A stretch of DNA of 64,000 nucleotides from Mixta gaviniae (lineage in GTDB: Bacteria > Pseudomonadota > Gammaproteobacteria > Enterobacterales > Enterobacteriaceae). The position numbers and the translations under genes were made by a program. Below, one piece after another: positions 1-9,277 of the stretch. The stretch lies in NCBI RefSeq assembly GCF_002953195.1, contig NZ_CP026377.1, positions 558,001-622,000 of the forward strand. The letters run 5' to 3'. The first letter of the stretch is position 1; each line of letters starts with the position of its first letter. The notes below the pieces were generated by a model. It saw nothing but the letters and a program-made list of their open reading frames with translations, searched no databases and had not been told where the DNA came from.

Positions 1-2191
1 AGAGAGCATCGACATGGTGCGCTCTGTCTTTTTCGGACTGCTGATCACGCCCTGGGCGGTTTACTTCTTATCGGTGGTGGTCGAACAGCTGGAGGAGTCG
101 CGTCAGCGGCTGGCGCGGCTGGTGGATAAGCTGGAGGAGATGCGTAAGCGTGATCTGGAGCTGAATCAGCAGATGAAAGAGACCATTACCCAGCTTAACC
201 AGGAGATTGCCGACCGTATCAAAGCGGAGGAGGCGCGCCTGCGGGTGGTCGATAAGCTGAAAGAGGAGATGGCGCGGCGCGAGCAGGCGCAGATTGAGCT
301 GGAGCAGCAATCCTCTTTCTTACGCTCTTTCCTCGACGCCTCGCCCGACCTGGTTTTCTACCGCAATATCGACCAGCAATTTTCCGGCTGCAACCGCGCG
401 ATGGAATTGCTGACCGGCAAGAGCGAAAAGCAGCTGATCGGTCTGACGCCGAAGGATGTTTATGATGATGAGGCGGCCACCAAGGTGCTGGAGACGGATG
501 AGAAGGTTTTCCGCCATAACGTTTCCCTCACCTACGAGCAGTGGTTACAGTATCCTGACGGGCGCAAAGCCTGTTTTGAAATCCGCAAAGTTCCCTATTA
601 CGATCGCGTCGGCAAACGCAGCGGCCTGATGGGCTTCGGCCGTGACATTACCGAACGTAAGCGCTATCAGGATGCGCTGGAGAACGCCAGCCGCGAGAAG
701 ACCACCTTTATCTCTACTATCAGCCATGAGCTACGTACGCCGCTGAACGGCATCGTCGGGCTGAGCCGTATTCTGCTGGATACCGATCTGAACCAGGAGC
801 AGCTGAAATACCTCAAAACCATCCACGTTTCGGCGATTACGCTGGGCAATATCTTTAACGACGTTATCGAGATGGATAAAATTGAGCGCCGCAAGGTGCA
901 GCTTGATAATCAGCCGCTCGATTTCACCGGCTTCCTCGCCGATTTGGAGAATCTCTCTGGCCTGCTGGCACAGCCGAAGGGCCTGAAGTTTGTTCTGCAG
1001 CCTCAGCTGCCGCTGCCGCATAAAATCATCGCCGACGGCACACGCCTGCGTCAGATCCTCTGGAACCTGATCGGCAACGCGGTGAAATTCACCCAGCAGG
1101 GCGAAATCGTGGTGCGCGTCACCTATCAGGGCGAGCAGCTGCGCTTCGAAGTAGAAGATTCCGGCATGGGCATTCCGCTGGATGAGCAGGATAAAATCTT
1201 CGCCATGTATTATCAGGTGAAAGATCAGCACGGCGGCAAGCCGGCCACCGGCACCGGCATCGGGCTGGCGGTTTCCCGCCGTCTGGCGCAGGCGATGGGC
1301 GGCGATATCAGCGTGCGCAGCGCGCCGGGAGAAGGCTCCTGCTTTATCGTGACGCTGAATGCGCCGCGCGTGGCAGAAGAGGTAGAGGATGAGCTGCCGG
1401 CTGATGAGATGCCGCTGCCTGCGCTGCATGTGCTGCTGGTTGAGGATATCGAACTGAACGTAGTGGTGGCGCGCTCGGTGCTGGAGAAGCTCGGCAACAG
1501 CGTAGAGGTGGCGATGACCGGGCAGCAAGCGCTGGATCTGTTTGACCCGGACGAGTTTGACCTGGTGCTGCTGGATATCCAGCTGCCGGATATGACTGGC
1601 CTGGACGTGGCTCGCGCCATTCATCAGCGCTACAAAGGTAAGCGACTGCCGCCGCTGGTGGCGTTGACCGCCAACGTGCTGAAAGACAAAAAAGAGTATC
1701 TGGAGGCCGGCATGGATGACGTCCTTAGCAAACCGCTGGCGGTGCCGGCGCTGACCGCGATGATTAAAAAATTCTGGGATTATCAGGATGAGGTCGCAGC
1801 CGAGCTGCCTGAGCGCCTGGACGACAAAAAGCTGGCGCTGCTCGACTTGCCGATGCTGGAACAATATATCGAGCTGGTCGGTCCATCGCTGATTACCCGC
1901 AGCCTGGATATGTTTGAACAGATGATGCCGGGTTATCTGGCGGTGCTGGATTCCAACATGATGGCGCGGGATCAAAAAGGCATCGCGGAAGAGGGCCATA
2001 AAATCAAAGGCGCCGCGGGCTCAGTGGGCCTGCAACATTTACAGCAGCTATCGAAACAGATCCAAAGCCCGGAACTGCCGGCATGGTGGGACAATGTGCA
2101 GGAGTGGATCGACGAACTGAAGCAGGAATGGCGACACGATGTGGCCGTTTTACGCGAGTGGATTGAACAGCGGGAAGCAGAAAAAAAATGA
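1..2191 (+). CDS. arcB: ArcB hybrid sensor kinase of the Arc redox system (5' truncated by window edge)
   Basis: Inner-membrane sensor kinase that reads quinone redox state and phosphorylates ArcA through a His-Asp-His relay. The frame is open from base 2, reading E-S-I-D before the ATG at 14, as inside E. coli ArcB, so that ATG is not the start; roughly 50 residues with the first membrane helix lie outside. Visible in order: the second membrane helix, a long coiled-coil linker, a PAS domain, the kinase core with H-box ISHELRTPLNG (His codon 725-727) and G-box GTGIGLAVSRR, a receiver domain with LVLLDIQLPD (Asp codon 1574-1576), and a C-terminal HPt domain with EEGHKIKGAAGS (His codon 1997-1999). 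All three relay residues are intact. The stop codon overlaps the terminator of the antisense ArcZ RNA. Confidence 0.97.
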   Translation, partial: ESIDMVRSVFFGLLITPWAVYFLSVVVEQLEESRQRLARLVDKLEEMRKRDLELNQQMKETITQLNQEIADRIKAEEARLRVVDKLKEEMARREQAQIELEQQSSFLRSFLDASPDLVFYRNIDQQFSGCNRAMELLTGKSEKQLIGLTPKDVYDDEAATKVLETDEKVFRHNVSLTYEQWLQYPDGRKACFEIRKVPYYDRVGKRSGLMGFGRDITERKRYQDALENASREKTTFISTISHELRTPLNGIVGLSRILLDTDLNQEQLKYLKTIHVSAITLGNIFNDVIEMDKIERRKVQLDNQPLDFTGFLADLENLSGLLAQPKGLKFVLQPQLPLPHKIIADGTRLRQILWNLIGNAVKFTQQGEIVVRVTYQGEQLRFEVEDSGMGIPLDEQDKIFAMYYQVKDQHGGKPATGTGIGLAVSRRLAQAMGGDISVRSAPGEGSCFIVTLNAPRVAEEVEDELPADEMPLPALHVLLVEDIELNVVVARSVLEKLGNSVEVAMTGQQALDLFDPDEFDLVLLDIQLPDMTGLDVARAIHQRYKGKRLPPLVALTANVLKDKKEYLEAGMDDVLSKPLAVPALTAMIKKFWDYQDEVAAELPERLDDKKLALLDLPMLEQYIELVGPSLITRSLDMFEQMMPGYLAVLDSNMMARDQKGIAEEGHKIKGAAGSVGLQHLQQLSKQIQSPELPAWWDNVQEWIDELKQEWRHDVAVLREWIEQREAEKK

Positions 2192-2303
2192 CCCCGGCTT
2201 GTGCCGGGGCGCGCGAATACTGCGCCAACACCAGGGAAAAGGTTTGCTCAGGCCATTATTAGAAGCGTTCATAAGCGGCACAAGCATGGTATTGGTTAAC
2301 GCT
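2181..2303 (-). ncRNA. arcZ: ArcZ small regulatory RNA
   Basis: Read on the minus strand, this segment matches the 3' half of E. coli ArcZ as I remember it. The seed block around UCCCUGGUGUUGGCGCAG (minus strand, about 2219-2236) and the following UAUUCGCGC are conserved. They are followed by a CCCCGGC/GCCGGGG hairpin (2192-2209), UCA and eight Us (2188-2181). The location, between arcB and mtgA and antisense to the end of arcB, is also that of E. coli arcZ. ArcZ is an Hfq-dependent RNA, processed to a short 3' form, that activates rpoS and represses flhDC and other mRNAs; ArcA represses it and it in turn lowers arcB. The 3' end is well defined. The 5' end is estimated from the 121-nt length in E. 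coli and is uncertain by about 20 nt. Confidence 0.85.
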
Positions 2304-3040
2304 TTGACACACCTTAGCAAATCTCACTCTATCTGTGAGAAGATTCATTAAAATATGTGATGTGGGCCAGCGTTTACATACAGAAAACATTAATTTACTA
2401 ACACAGTCAAGCAAGGAATTAACTGAGGCCCTATATTGGCGTCAATTTGAGCTTTTGTAAAGGATTTCATTGCAAAAAACTTTCATCGTCAGGCGTCAAT
2501 ATTCAGGTACGCTTTTTTTTACAGCAACCGTTACTCACGTTGCGTATCAGTTTTACTTAATGCCTTGTAATTACAAAAAATAGCGTCTGAAAAAATGGCG
2601 TTTGCCCATCGGCTATCAGCCCGGACCGCCGTCGGAACAGGCGCTTTTCACCCCCTGGCGCGCCACTAAACCAGGAGGCGTTAAAACGCTTTATTATCAG
2701 TATTTAAAAAAGGTCAAATTGTCTATTCGTGAGCGCAGTTACTTGAAAAAATTTTCTCTTTCGTTCAGTTCTGAAGGCTATTTATCAACCGATTTATAAG
2801 AGGTTTAAATGTTTTTTCTTATGGGTAACGATAACTATTCAGCCAGAAAAGTAGTGAAAGCAGCAGGTCGACTAAACTTTGGAACCGATTCCTGCGGTGC
2901 GGAACTCATTGATGTGCGAAGAAATTAACAAAAACTAAAGTTCTGAATCAGAAAATTTAACGTAATAAGGCTGCGTTTTATCGCGGCGTTTGCACGCTAA
3001 CTTCAGGGCCAGCGATAGCAGTAACGAGAGCAATTGATAA
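2304..3040. other. A+T-rich intergenic stretch where elbB would be expected
   Basis: In E. coli elbB (about 650 bp) lies between arcZ and mtgA. Here no reading frame resembles ElbB on either strand. The stretch is clearly richer in A+T than the flanking genes. It contains a 6-bp dyad TCTCAC/GTGAGA (2322-2340), a TTG-started open frame of 65 codons (2602-2799) with no recognisable features, and, directly behind it, the better-supported small ORF listed separately (2809-2928). No elbB remnant was seen by eye. Confidence 0.5.
2809..2928 (+). CDS. Possible small protein of 39 aa, function unknown
   Basis: An ATG at 2809 is preceded at good distance by an AAGAGG ribosome-binding site (2798-2803) and opens a 39-codon frame ending in TAA at 2926-2928. 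The predicted peptide starts MFFLMGNDNYSARKVV and has a basic middle and a short acidic patch near the end. It has no membrane helix or signal peptide that I recognise. The stop of a preceding 65-codon TTG-started frame (2797-2799) overlaps the Shine-Dalgarno, which would suit translational coupling if both were translated. I do not recognise the family. It could be a chance ORF; the clean ribosome-binding site is the only positive evidence. Confidence 0.35.
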   Translation: MFFLMGNDNYSARKVVKAAGRLNFGTDSCGAELIDVRRN

Positions 3041-3787
3041 GTGAAAAAAAAACGTATTGGACAAGATCGTATGGGTATCGGTAAAGGCGGGCTGTTGCGC
3101 TTTTGCCGACGCTGGCTGGGACGCGCGATCGTGGCGATCGTCGGTGTATGGCTGATCGGAATTGCGATCTTCGCTTTTGTGCCGGTTCCCTTTTCAGCGG
3201 TAATGGCGGAACGGCAGATCGGCGCCTGGCTGACAGGCGACTTTGGCTGGGTTGCGCACGCCGACTGGGTCGCGCGCGAGGAGATTTCGCCGTGGATGCC
3301 GCTGGCGGTCATCGCCGCGGAAGATCAAAAATTCCCACAGCACTGGGGATTTGACGTTGAAGCGATTGAATCGGTGCTGGATAAGCAGCGCGGCCGGCTG
3401 CGCGGCGCCTCGACGCTGTCGCAGCAAACGGCGAAAAACCTGTTTCTGTGGGATGGGCGCAGCTGGCTGCGCAAGGGGCTGGAAGCGGGGCTTACCCTGG
3501 GCTTAGAGGGCGTCTGGAGTAAAAGGCGCATTCTGACCGTCTATCTGAATATCGCCGAGTTCGGCGACGGCACCTTCGGCGTAGAAGCAGCCTCGCAGCG
3601 TTATTTCCACAAGCCTGCCAGCCGGCTGACGATGTCAGAGGCGGCGCTGCTGGCCGCCGTGCTGCCTAATCCGCTACGTTTTCGTGCGGATGCGCCTTCT
3701 GCCTACGTGCGCCAGCGTCAGGCGTGGATCATGCGCCAGATGCGCCAGCTGGGCGGTACCGGCTATATTCAGCAGCACCATCTGTAA
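3041..3787 (+). CDS. mtgA: MtgA monofunctional peptidoglycan glycosyltransferase
   Basis: Polymerises lipid II into glycan strands at the periplasmic face of the inner membrane. The product is 248 aa against 242 in E. coli. A single N-terminal membrane helix (about residues 27-48) is followed by a GT51 domain with its signature motifs: [14 protein letters not shown] (catalytic Glu94), [17 protein letters not shown] and [15 protein letters not shown]. The GTG start at 3041 follows GAGAG at ten bases; an ATG at 3071 would also retain the whole domain. Unlike in E. coli, yrbL does not follow: the mtgA stop is only four bases from the convergent ptsO stop, with no terminator between. Confidence 0.95.
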   Translation: MKKKRIGQDRMGIGKGGLLRFCRRWLGRAIVAIVGVWLIGIAIFAFVPVPFSAVMAERQIGAWLTGDFGWVAHADWVAREEISPWMPLAVIAAEDQKFPQHWGFDVEAIESVLDKQRGRLRGASTLSQQTAKNLFLWDGRSWLRKGLEAGLTLGLEGVWSKRRILTVYLNIAEFGDGTFGVEAASQRYFHKPASRLTMSEAALLAAVLPNPLRFRADAPSAYVRQRQAWIMRQMRQLGGTGYIQQHHL

Positions 3788-3791
3788 CGCC

Positions 3792-4064
3792 TTATTCCTC
3801 GTCGAAGCCGGCCTCAAATAGCTCAATCACCGCCGCCAGCGCCTGCGTTTCCTGCGGGCCGGTGGCTTCAATTTCGATATGGCCGCCCTTGGCTGAATCC
3901 AGCATCAACAGCGCGATAACGCTGCTGGCTTCCGCCTCGGTGCCCGCCTCATTGCGCAGCAGCACTTCAGCATCAAAACTTTGCACCAGTTCAAACAGCT
4001 TCATCGCCGGGCGCGCATGCATGCCCAGCTTATTTTTTATTTCAACGGTTTGTCTGACTGTCAT
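3792..4064 (-). CDS. ptsO: NPr, phosphocarrier of the nitrogen phosphotransferase system
   Basis: HPr-like protein of 90 aa that passes phosphate from EI-Ntr (PtsP) to EIIA-Ntr (PtsN) in the regulatory nitrogen PTS. The phosphorylated histidine is His16 in GMHARPAM, and the HPr fold is complete through the acidic C-terminus. Its ATG overlaps the rapZ stop by four bases, so it is the last gene of the rpoN-hpf-ptsN-rapZ-ptsO operon and probably translationally coupled to rapZ. Cytoplasmic. Confidence 0.96.
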   Translation of the reverse strand: MTVRQTVEIKNKLGMHARPAMKLFELVQSFDAEVLLRNEAGTEAEASSVIALLMLDSAKGGHIEIEATGPQETQALAAVIELFEAGFDEE

Positions 4065-4915
4065 GATTTGCGTTTTTCCAGCGTGCGATGACGGGACTGT
4101 ACATTCTTGCCGCGCGAGCGGAAGTAGTCGGCCAGCTGCTCAGCTATATAGACGGAACGGTGTTTGCCGCCGGTACAGCCAATGGCGACGGTCAGATAGC
4201 TGCGGTTGTTGGTTTCCAGCATCGGCAGCCACAGCTCCAGATAGCTGCGCGTTTGATAGATGAAGTTATGCACCTCGGTATGGCGATCGAGAAACGCCGC
4301 CACCGGCCTGTCGAGACCGGTCATCGGGCGAAGCTTGGGATCCCAGTGTGGGTTAGGCAGAAAGCGCACGTCAAACACATAGTCGGCGTCGATGGGGATG
4401 CCGTGTTTAAAGCCGAAGGATTCAAACACCATGGTCAGCTCGCGCTCACGCTTGCCGAGCAGGCGGGTGCGCAGCATCTCCGCCAGCTCATGCACCGACA
4501 TCTCAGAGGTATCGACAATAAGATCGGCACGCGATCGCAGCGGCTCCAGCAGATCGTTCTCTTCATCAATGGCGCTTTCCAGCGACAGGTTTTTACTGGA
4601 GAGCGGATGCAGGCGGCGGGTATCGCTGTAGCGACGGATCAGGGTATTGCGGTCGGCGTCCAGAAACAGCAGCTGAGGCGAAAAGCTGCCGGGCAGGCTG
4701 GTCAGCGCTTTCTCCAGCACATCCGGCGATTCCGGCATATTGCGGACGTCAATACTGACGGCAGCGGAGATGTTGCGTTCAGCCAGCGAATTCGCCAGAT
4801 CGGGCAGGAGCGTTACCGGCAGGTTATCTACACAGTAAAAGCCCATATCTTCCAGCGCGCGCAGCGCGACAGATTTCCCTGAGCCTGAACGACCGCTGAC
4901 GATCATCAGCACCAT
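4061..4915 (-). CDS. rapZ: RapZ, RNase adaptor for GlmZ decay and glucosamine-6-phosphate sensor
   Basis: Binds the small RNA GlmZ and presents it to RNase E, thereby setting glmS expression according to glucosamine-6-phosphate level. The protein is 284 aa, as in E. coli. A P-loop GRSGSGKS lies at residues 8-15 and [16 protein letters not shown] follows in the kinase-like half. The C-terminal half has the conserved [11 protein letters not shown] signature and ends in a basic RNA-binding tail with the arginine-rich [11 protein letters not shown]. It lies between ptsN (73-bp gap) and ptsO (4-bp overlap). The linkage to murA, glmM and Kdo genes in the same window fits its role in envelope precursor supply. 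Confidence 0.97.
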   Translation of the reverse strand: MVLMIVSGRSGSGKSVALRALEDMGFYCVDNLPVTLLPDLANSLAERNISAAVSIDVRNMPESPDVLEKALTSLPGSFSPQLLFLDADRNTLIRRYSDTRRLHPLSSKNLSLESAIDEENDLLEPLRSRADLIVDTSEMSVHELAEMLRTRLLGKRERELTMVFESFGFKHGIPIDADYVFDVRFLPNPHWDPKLRPMTGLDRPVAAFLDRHTEVHNFIYQTRSYLELWLPMLETNNRSYLTVAIGCTGGKHRSVYIAEQLADYFRSRGKNVQSRHRTLEKRKS

Positions 4916-4988
4916 TAAGTTTTCTCCCCATTCAGCCCGCGCGGCGGAACTCAGGCCCGCCGTTCAGGCAAAAGTGCAAGCGTATTAA

Positions 4989-5474
4989 TTAATGATTCTC
5001 TTCCGGCGCTGCGGTAATGATCTCATACAGCTCTTCATCACTCTGCGCAGCCCGCAGGCGGCGGCATACCGTTTTATCGGCCAGCCGTTTCGCCACCAGT
5101 GAAAGGGTATGCAGATGTGTTTTACATTGATCCGCCGGCACCAGCAAGGCAAACAGCAGATCAACCGGTTGGTTATCAATGGCATCGAATCCAATCGGCT
5201 GATCGAGGCGGATAAATACGCCGACCGCGCGCAGCGTATCTTCTTCCAGCTTGCCGTGCGGAATGGCGATGCCGCTGCCGATGCCGGTGCTGCCCATGCG
5301 TTCGCGCGTCAGGATCGCTTCGAATACCGTTTGATGCGGCAGGTTGAGCTGTTTGGCAGCCAGTTCACTGATGATTTCCAGTGCCCGCTTTTTGCTCTGG
5401 CAATGCACTCCGCTGCGGGTACAGTCAAGGCTAAGTACAGAGCTGAGTTCCAGTGAGAGTTCGTTGTTCATCAT
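4989..5474 (-). CDS. ptsN: PtsN, EIIA-Ntr regulatory component of the nitrogen PTS
   Basis: Regulatory phosphoacceptor that controls K+ transport and other targets in E. coli according to its phosphorylation state. It is a PTS EIIA type-2 domain of 161 aa with phospho-His73 in GIAIPHGKLEED. The open frame extends upstream to 5612, but the start chosen is the first codon of an ATG-ATG pair at 5474: this gives the E. coli N-terminus and puts the active histidine at 73. The Shine-Dalgarno is weak (AAGTGA). A 177-bp gap separates it from hpf, with a small hairpin near 5579-5598 but no clear terminator. Confidence 0.95.
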   Translation of the reverse strand: MMNNELSLELSSVLSLDCTRSGVHCQSKKRALEIISELAAKQLNLPHQTVFEAILTRERMGSTGIGSGIAIPHGKLEEDTLRAVGVFIRLDQPIGFDAIDNQPVDLLFALLVPADQCKTHLHTLSLVAKRLADKTVCRRLRAAQSDEELYEIITAAPEENH

Positions 5475-5651
5475 AGTTTCACTTGCGTGTTCACATTTAC
5501 TGGCGCATCGCGCTACTTTACGCGTCTTATGGCGAGAAAAGCAGTAAAAATTTGCCAGCGTGGCGTGAATGGAAAAACGGGGCGAAAAAGATCGCCCCCG
5601 CTGTCGCCGCATTGTTGCTCGCGGCCTGTTTTCCCTTCCGCCGTGCGAAGG

Positions 5652-5939
5652 TTAGTGTTGTTTTAACTTGTCTTTATGCCGGGTGAGCTGACGGGCCAGC
5701 TTATCGATCAAACCATCAATCGCCGCATACATATCATTGGCCTCGGAAGTAGCATGCAGCTCGCCGCCGCTGACGTGCAGCGTCGCTTCCGCTATCTGCT
5801 GCACTCGTTCTACCTTCAACACAATATGGACCTGGGTTATCCGGTCTGAAAATTGGGTCAGTTTGGCAAACTTTGTGTTCACAAACTCGCGTAAAGCTGG
5901 CGTGATTTCAATGTGTTGCCCGGTAATATTGAGCTGCAT
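5652..5939 (-). CDS. hpf: Ribosome hibernation promoting factor HPF (short form)
   Basis: Binds the small-subunit decoding channel in stationary phase and, with RMF, promotes 100S ribosome dimers. The product is 95 aa, the short form typical of gammaproteobacteria, with no C-terminal dimerisation domain. It starts MQLNITG and ends in the basic LARQLTRHKDKLKQH. The track frame begins earlier (5966), but ATG 5939 carries a GGAAG ribosome-binding site and matches the E. coli start. It lies 23 bp after the rpoN stop and is presumably co-transcribed with it. Confidence 0.96.
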   Translation of the reverse strand: MQLNITGQHIEITPALREFVNTKFAKLTQFSDRITQVHIVLKVERVQQIAEATLHVSGGELHATSEANDMYAAIDGLIDKLARQLTRHKDKLKQH

Positions 5940-5962
5940 AGCGTCTTCCTTCTCAGTGAGTA

Positions 5963-7399
5963 TCAAACCAGCTGTTTACGCTGATTTGATGGCGGGATGG
6001 ATAAAGACTCTCGGTACTTCGCGACGGTGCGGCGCGCCACCATAATGCCCTGTTCGGACAGCATGGAGGTGAGCTTACTGTCGCTCAGCGGTTTGGCGGG
6101 GTTTTCCGCCGAGATGAGTTTTTTCACCAGCGCACGGATCGCCGTGGAGGAGGCTTCGCCGCCGCCCTCGGTATTGACGTGGCTGGAGAAAAAATATTTC
6201 AGTTCGAAAATACCGCGCGGGCTGTGCAGGTATTTTTGGGTGGTCACGCGGGAAATGGTCGATTCATGCATCTCAACGGCCTGCGCGATATCCGCCAGCA
6301 CCATCGGACGCATAAACTCTTCGCCCTGTTCAAAGAATGCCTGCTGCTGCTCGACGATGCAGCGCGTCACTTTCAGCAGCGTATCGTTGCGGCTTTCCAG
6401 GCTTTTGATCAGCCACTTCGCTTCCTGCAGATTGGTGCGAATAAACTGGCTGTCACTGTCATTGCGCGCCGAACTGCCCAGTGCCGCATACTGCTGGTTG
6501 ATGTTCAGACGCGGCACGCTGTCGCCGTTAAGCTCCACTGTCCAGCGCGTGCCGATTTTGCGCACCAGCACATCGGGGATCACATATTCCGGTTCGCTGG
6601 TATTTACCGACTGCCCCGGCCGTGGATCGAGTGACTGAATCAGCGCCATCGCCTCTTTCAGCACATCCTCTTTCAGGCGGGTAACGCGCATCAGGCTGCG
6701 GAAATCGTGGTTCGCCAGCAGATCGAGATGCTCGCTGACGATCAGCTGCGCCTCCGTCAGCCATGGCGTATCGCTGGCGAACTGTGAAAGCTGTACCAAC
6801 AGGCAGTCACGCAGATCGCGGGCGCCGACGCCGATAGGATCGAAACGCTGAATGCGCTTCAGCACCGCTTCGACTTCGTCCAGCGCCACCTCGTCATCGC
6901 CCATGCTGTCGCGGATCTCGTCCAGCGAAACGGTGAGGTAACCGGTATCATCAATGGCGTCGACAATCGAGGTGGCGATGGCGCGATCGGTATCGGTAAA
7001 AGGGGTCAGCTCCACCTGCCACATCAGGTAATCCTGTAGCGTTTGGGTGGTTTCGCCCTGATAAACCGGCAGCTCGTCATCGCGATAATCCGTCCCGGTG
7101 CCCGACGGGGTGCCGGCAGTGTAGATTTCGTCCCAGGTGGCGTCCAGCGGCAACTCTTCCGGCATATCCTTTTGCTCCAGCGCCTCCCGCGTATCGAGCG
7201 CTTCGCTCTCGACATATTCGCGGGAATCCACCTCTTCATGGACATTGTCGGTCTGCTCAAGCAACGGATTGCTCTCCAGCGCCAGCTGAATCTCCTGTTG
7301 AAGCTCCAGCGTGGAAAGCTGCAGCAGGCGAATAGCCTGCTGCAACTGCGGCGTCATGGCGAGCTGTTGGCTGAGCCTGAGTTGCAAACCTTGCTTCAT
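5963..7399 (-). CDS. rpoN: RNA polymerase sigma-54 factor RpoN
   Basis: Sigma factor for -24/-12 promoters, dependent on AAA+ enhancer-binding activators; used for nitrogen assimilation and other regulons. It is 478 aa (E. coli 477). Visible parts are the glutamine/leucine-rich region I at the N-terminus ([20 protein letters not shown]), the acidic region II (about residues 55-110), the core-binding domain, and the C-terminal RpoN box [12 protein letters not shown] that reads the -24 element. It follows lptB by 48 bp in the conserved lptB-rpoN-hpf-ptsN order. Confidence 0.98.
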   Translation of the reverse strand: MKQGLQLRLSQQLAMTPQLQQAIRLLQLSTLELQQEIQLALESNPLLEQTDNVHEEVDSREYVESEALDTREALEQKDMPEELPLDATWDEIYTAGTPSGTGTDYRDDELPVYQGETTQTLQDYLMWQVELTPFTDTDRAIATSIVDAIDDTGYLTVSLDEIRDSMGDDEVALDEVEAVLKRIQRFDPIGVGARDLRDCLLVQLSQFASDTPWLTEAQLIVSEHLDLLANHDFRSLMRVTRLKEDVLKEAMALIQSLDPRPGQSVNTSEPEYVIPDVLVRKIGTRWTVELNGDSVPRLNINQQYAALGSSARNDSDSQFIRTNLQEAKWLIKSLESRNDTLLKVTRCIVEQQQAFFEQGEEFMRPMVLADIAQAVEMHESTISRVTTQKYLHSPRGIFELKYFFSSHVNTEGGGEASSTAIRALVKKLISAENPAKPLSDSKLTSMLSEQGIMVARRTVAKYRESLSIPPSNQRKQLV

Positions 7400-7447
7400 A
7401 TTCAGAATAGCGATTCCTGATAGCAGACTGTCATAACCGACACCATA

Positions 7448-8173
7448 TCAGAGTCTGAACTCTTCACCCAAATAGACGCGTTTTACCTGTTCATCGGCCA
7501 GAATCGCTTCCGGGGTGCCATGGGCGATCAGTCGGCCCTGGCTCACGATATAGGCGCGTTCGCAAACGGCCAGCGTCTCACGGACGTTATGGTCGGTGAT
7601 CAGCACGCCGAGACCGCTGTCACGCAGGTGTTCGATAATCTTTTTAATATCAATCACGGAGATGGGATCGACGCCGGCGAAGGGTTCATCCAGCAGGATG
7701 AATTTAGGGTTCGCCGCCAGCGCGCGTGCGATCTCGACGCGACGGCGTTCGCCACCGGAGAGCGCCTGGCCGAGGCTGTTACGCAGATGCTCGATATGAA
7801 ACTCTTCCATCAGCTCGTTGGCGCGATCCTGGCGCTGTTCGGTCGTCAGATCGTCACGCACTTGCAGCACCGCCATCAGGTTGTCATAGACGCTGAGGCG
7901 ACGGAATATCGACGCCTCCTGCGGCAGGTAACCGATGCCGCGGCGCGCGCGCGCATGCAGCGGCAGAATGCTGATGTCTTCGTCATCAATAACAATGCGT
8001 CCGGCGTCGCGCGGCACAATGCCGACAACCATATAGAAGGTGGTGGTCTTGCCCGCACCGTTCGGCCCCAGCAGCCCGACGATTTCGCCTGATTTAACCT
8101 GCAGGCTGACATCTTCTACTACGCGGCGGCCTTTATAGGCTTTCGCCAGATTTTCAGCGAGGAGTGTTGCCAT
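7448..8173 (-). CDS. lptB: LptB, ATPase of the LPS export ABC transporter
   Basis: Cytoplasmic ATPase that, with LptF and LptG (not in this window), extracts LPS from the inner membrane into the Lpt bridge. It is 241 aa, with Walker [10 protein letters not shown] at residues 36-44, signature [14 protein letters not shown], Walker [14 protein letters not shown] and the switch histidine in ITDHNVRE. It is five bases downstream of lptA in the lptC-lptA-lptB operon. Confidence 0.98.
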   Translation of the reverse strand: MATLLAENLAKAYKGRRVVEDVSLQVKSGEIVGLLGPNGAGKTTTFYMVVGIVPRDAGRIVIDDEDISILPLHARARRGIGYLPQEASIFRRLSVYDNLMAVLQVRDDLTTEQRQDRANELMEEFHIEHLRNSLGQALSGGERRRVEIARALAANPKFILLDEPFAGVDPISVIDIKKIIEHLRDSGLGVLITDHNVRETLAVCERAYIVSQGRLIAHGTPEAILADEQVKRVYLGEEFRL

Positions 8174-8178
8174 ATGAA

Positions 8179-8730
8179 TCAGTTACTCTTCTGTTGGCCA
8201 TTGGATGAGCCGGATTTATCCTGCAGCTGAGAAGGGACCAGCACGGTGGTGACGCGCTTGCTTTGGCCCTGGCTGAACGCCTGCATTTTCTGCTCTTTCA
8301 CCAGATAGGTGATGCGATCGCCTTTTACATTGCTGTCCAGCTGCTCGATATAGGCGTTGCCCGTCAGCTCGACAAAATCTTTCGCCAGCTCATAACGCAT
8401 TTTCTGCGCGTGGCCTTTTACCGGCTTGCCGTCGTCCTGCAGCTGATAAAAGGTCGCCGGGTTGCCGTAGGCGTCAACGATGGTTTTATTGCTGTCGCCG
8501 CCGGGACGCGTCACTACCACTTTGTCGGCGGTGATTTTGATTGAACCCTGCGTCACGATAACGTTGCCGGTAAAGGTCGCGACATTGCCCTGCAGATCCA
8601 GCGCCTGGTTGGCGGAATCGATATTCACAGGCTTTTCTGAATCGCCCGTCAAGGCCAGAGCCGGAACGCTGGCGGCCAGCAGGGTAGTGATAAGCAGAAG
8701 CTTAAGGCTGTTGTTGTGTATTGATTTCAT
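8179..8730 (-). CDS. lptA: LptA, periplasmic bridge protein for LPS transport
   Basis: Beta-jellyroll protein whose oligomers carry LPS across the periplasm from LptC to LptDE. The start chosen is the ATG at 8730 (183 aa), with AAAGGTC upstream; a TTG at 8751 is in frame but less likely. The chosen start overlaps lptC by 29 bp, close to the E. coli arrangement. A Sec signal peptide ends at VPALA before LTGD (about residue 27). The OstA domain includes [17 protein letters not shown] and RPGGDSNK. Confidence 0.95.
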   Translation of the reverse strand: MKSIHNNSLKLLLITTLLAASVPALALTGDSEKPVNIDSANQALDLQGNVATFTGNVIVTQGSIKITADKVVVTRPGGDSNKTIVDAYGNPATFYQLQDDGKPVKGHAQKMRYELAKDFVELTGNAYIEQLDSNVKGDRITYLVKEQKMQAFSQGQSKRVTTVLVPSQLQDKSGSSNGQQKSN

Positions 8731-9277
8731 AATTGGTTTTGACCTTTTCAATCAGCTCGGCCGTTTTCGTCCGTAAATTACCGCGCATTTTCATACCTGT
8801 GGAATTAAAGCTGCGGCCATAAAGTGTTACCTGGTCGTCAGATTGCACATCCTGCGTCACCAGATTGACCTGCGCATTGTCGGTTTTAATCCGCTCAAGC
8901 TGGGCGTCTTTCGTCAGGCTGTTAACTTCAACGTGACCGTAAAGATAAAGCATGCGGTCTTTAGTCAGTTTGGCTTTATCCGCGCGTACTGACCAGGCAG
9001 GGATCTTGTTTTCGTCATAGGTGGTCATCAGCGGATTATCGAACCAGCTGATCTCATCGGCCGAAAAGTAGGTCACCTTATCCGAAACCAGCTTGTAGCT
9101 AAGACTGCCGGCCGGGTTATAGACCACGGTGCTGGAGTTCGCGCTGGTATAGGTCGGCTCCTGGCTGTCGCTTTCCTGCGGCCCCGGGTTTTCATCGTTG
9201 CCGGCAAGATTCCAGCCAATCAAGATAATGGCGATCAACGCCAACAGTAGCGTTATCCAACGCCTGGTTTTACTCAT
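8702..9277 (-). CDS. lptC: LptC, inner-membrane-anchored LPS transport protein
   Basis: Bitopic protein that receives LPS from LptBFG and hands it to LptA. It is 191 aa with one N-terminal membrane helix (about residues 7-25) and a periplasmic jellyroll domain containing MLYLYGHVEVNSL and NLVTQDVQSDDQVTLYG. It overlaps kdsC by four bases upstream and lptA by 29 bases downstream, so all three are likely translationally coupled. Confidence 0.97.
   Translation of the reverse strand: MSKTRRWITLLLALIAIILIGWNLAGNDENPGPQESDSQEPTYTSANSSTVVYNPAGSLSYKLVSDKVTYFSADEISWFDNPLMTTYDENKIPAWSVRADKAKLTKDRMLYLYGHVEVNSLTKDAQLERIKTDNAQVNLVTQDVQSDDQVTLYGRSFNSTGMKMRGNLRTKTAELIEKVKTNYEINTQQQP

Noticed and set aside
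731..1999. Long 422-codon open frame on the minus strand inside arcB
   Set aside because: It is a high-G+C shadow of arcB; the product is His/Gln/Arg-rich with no recognisable domain, and ArcB is unmistakable on the other strand.
2304..2333. TTGACA at 2304-2309 on the plus strand as a promoter
   Set aside because: No acceptable -10 hexamer lies 16-18 bp downstream, and the segment is the upstream region of the minus-strand arcZ gene.
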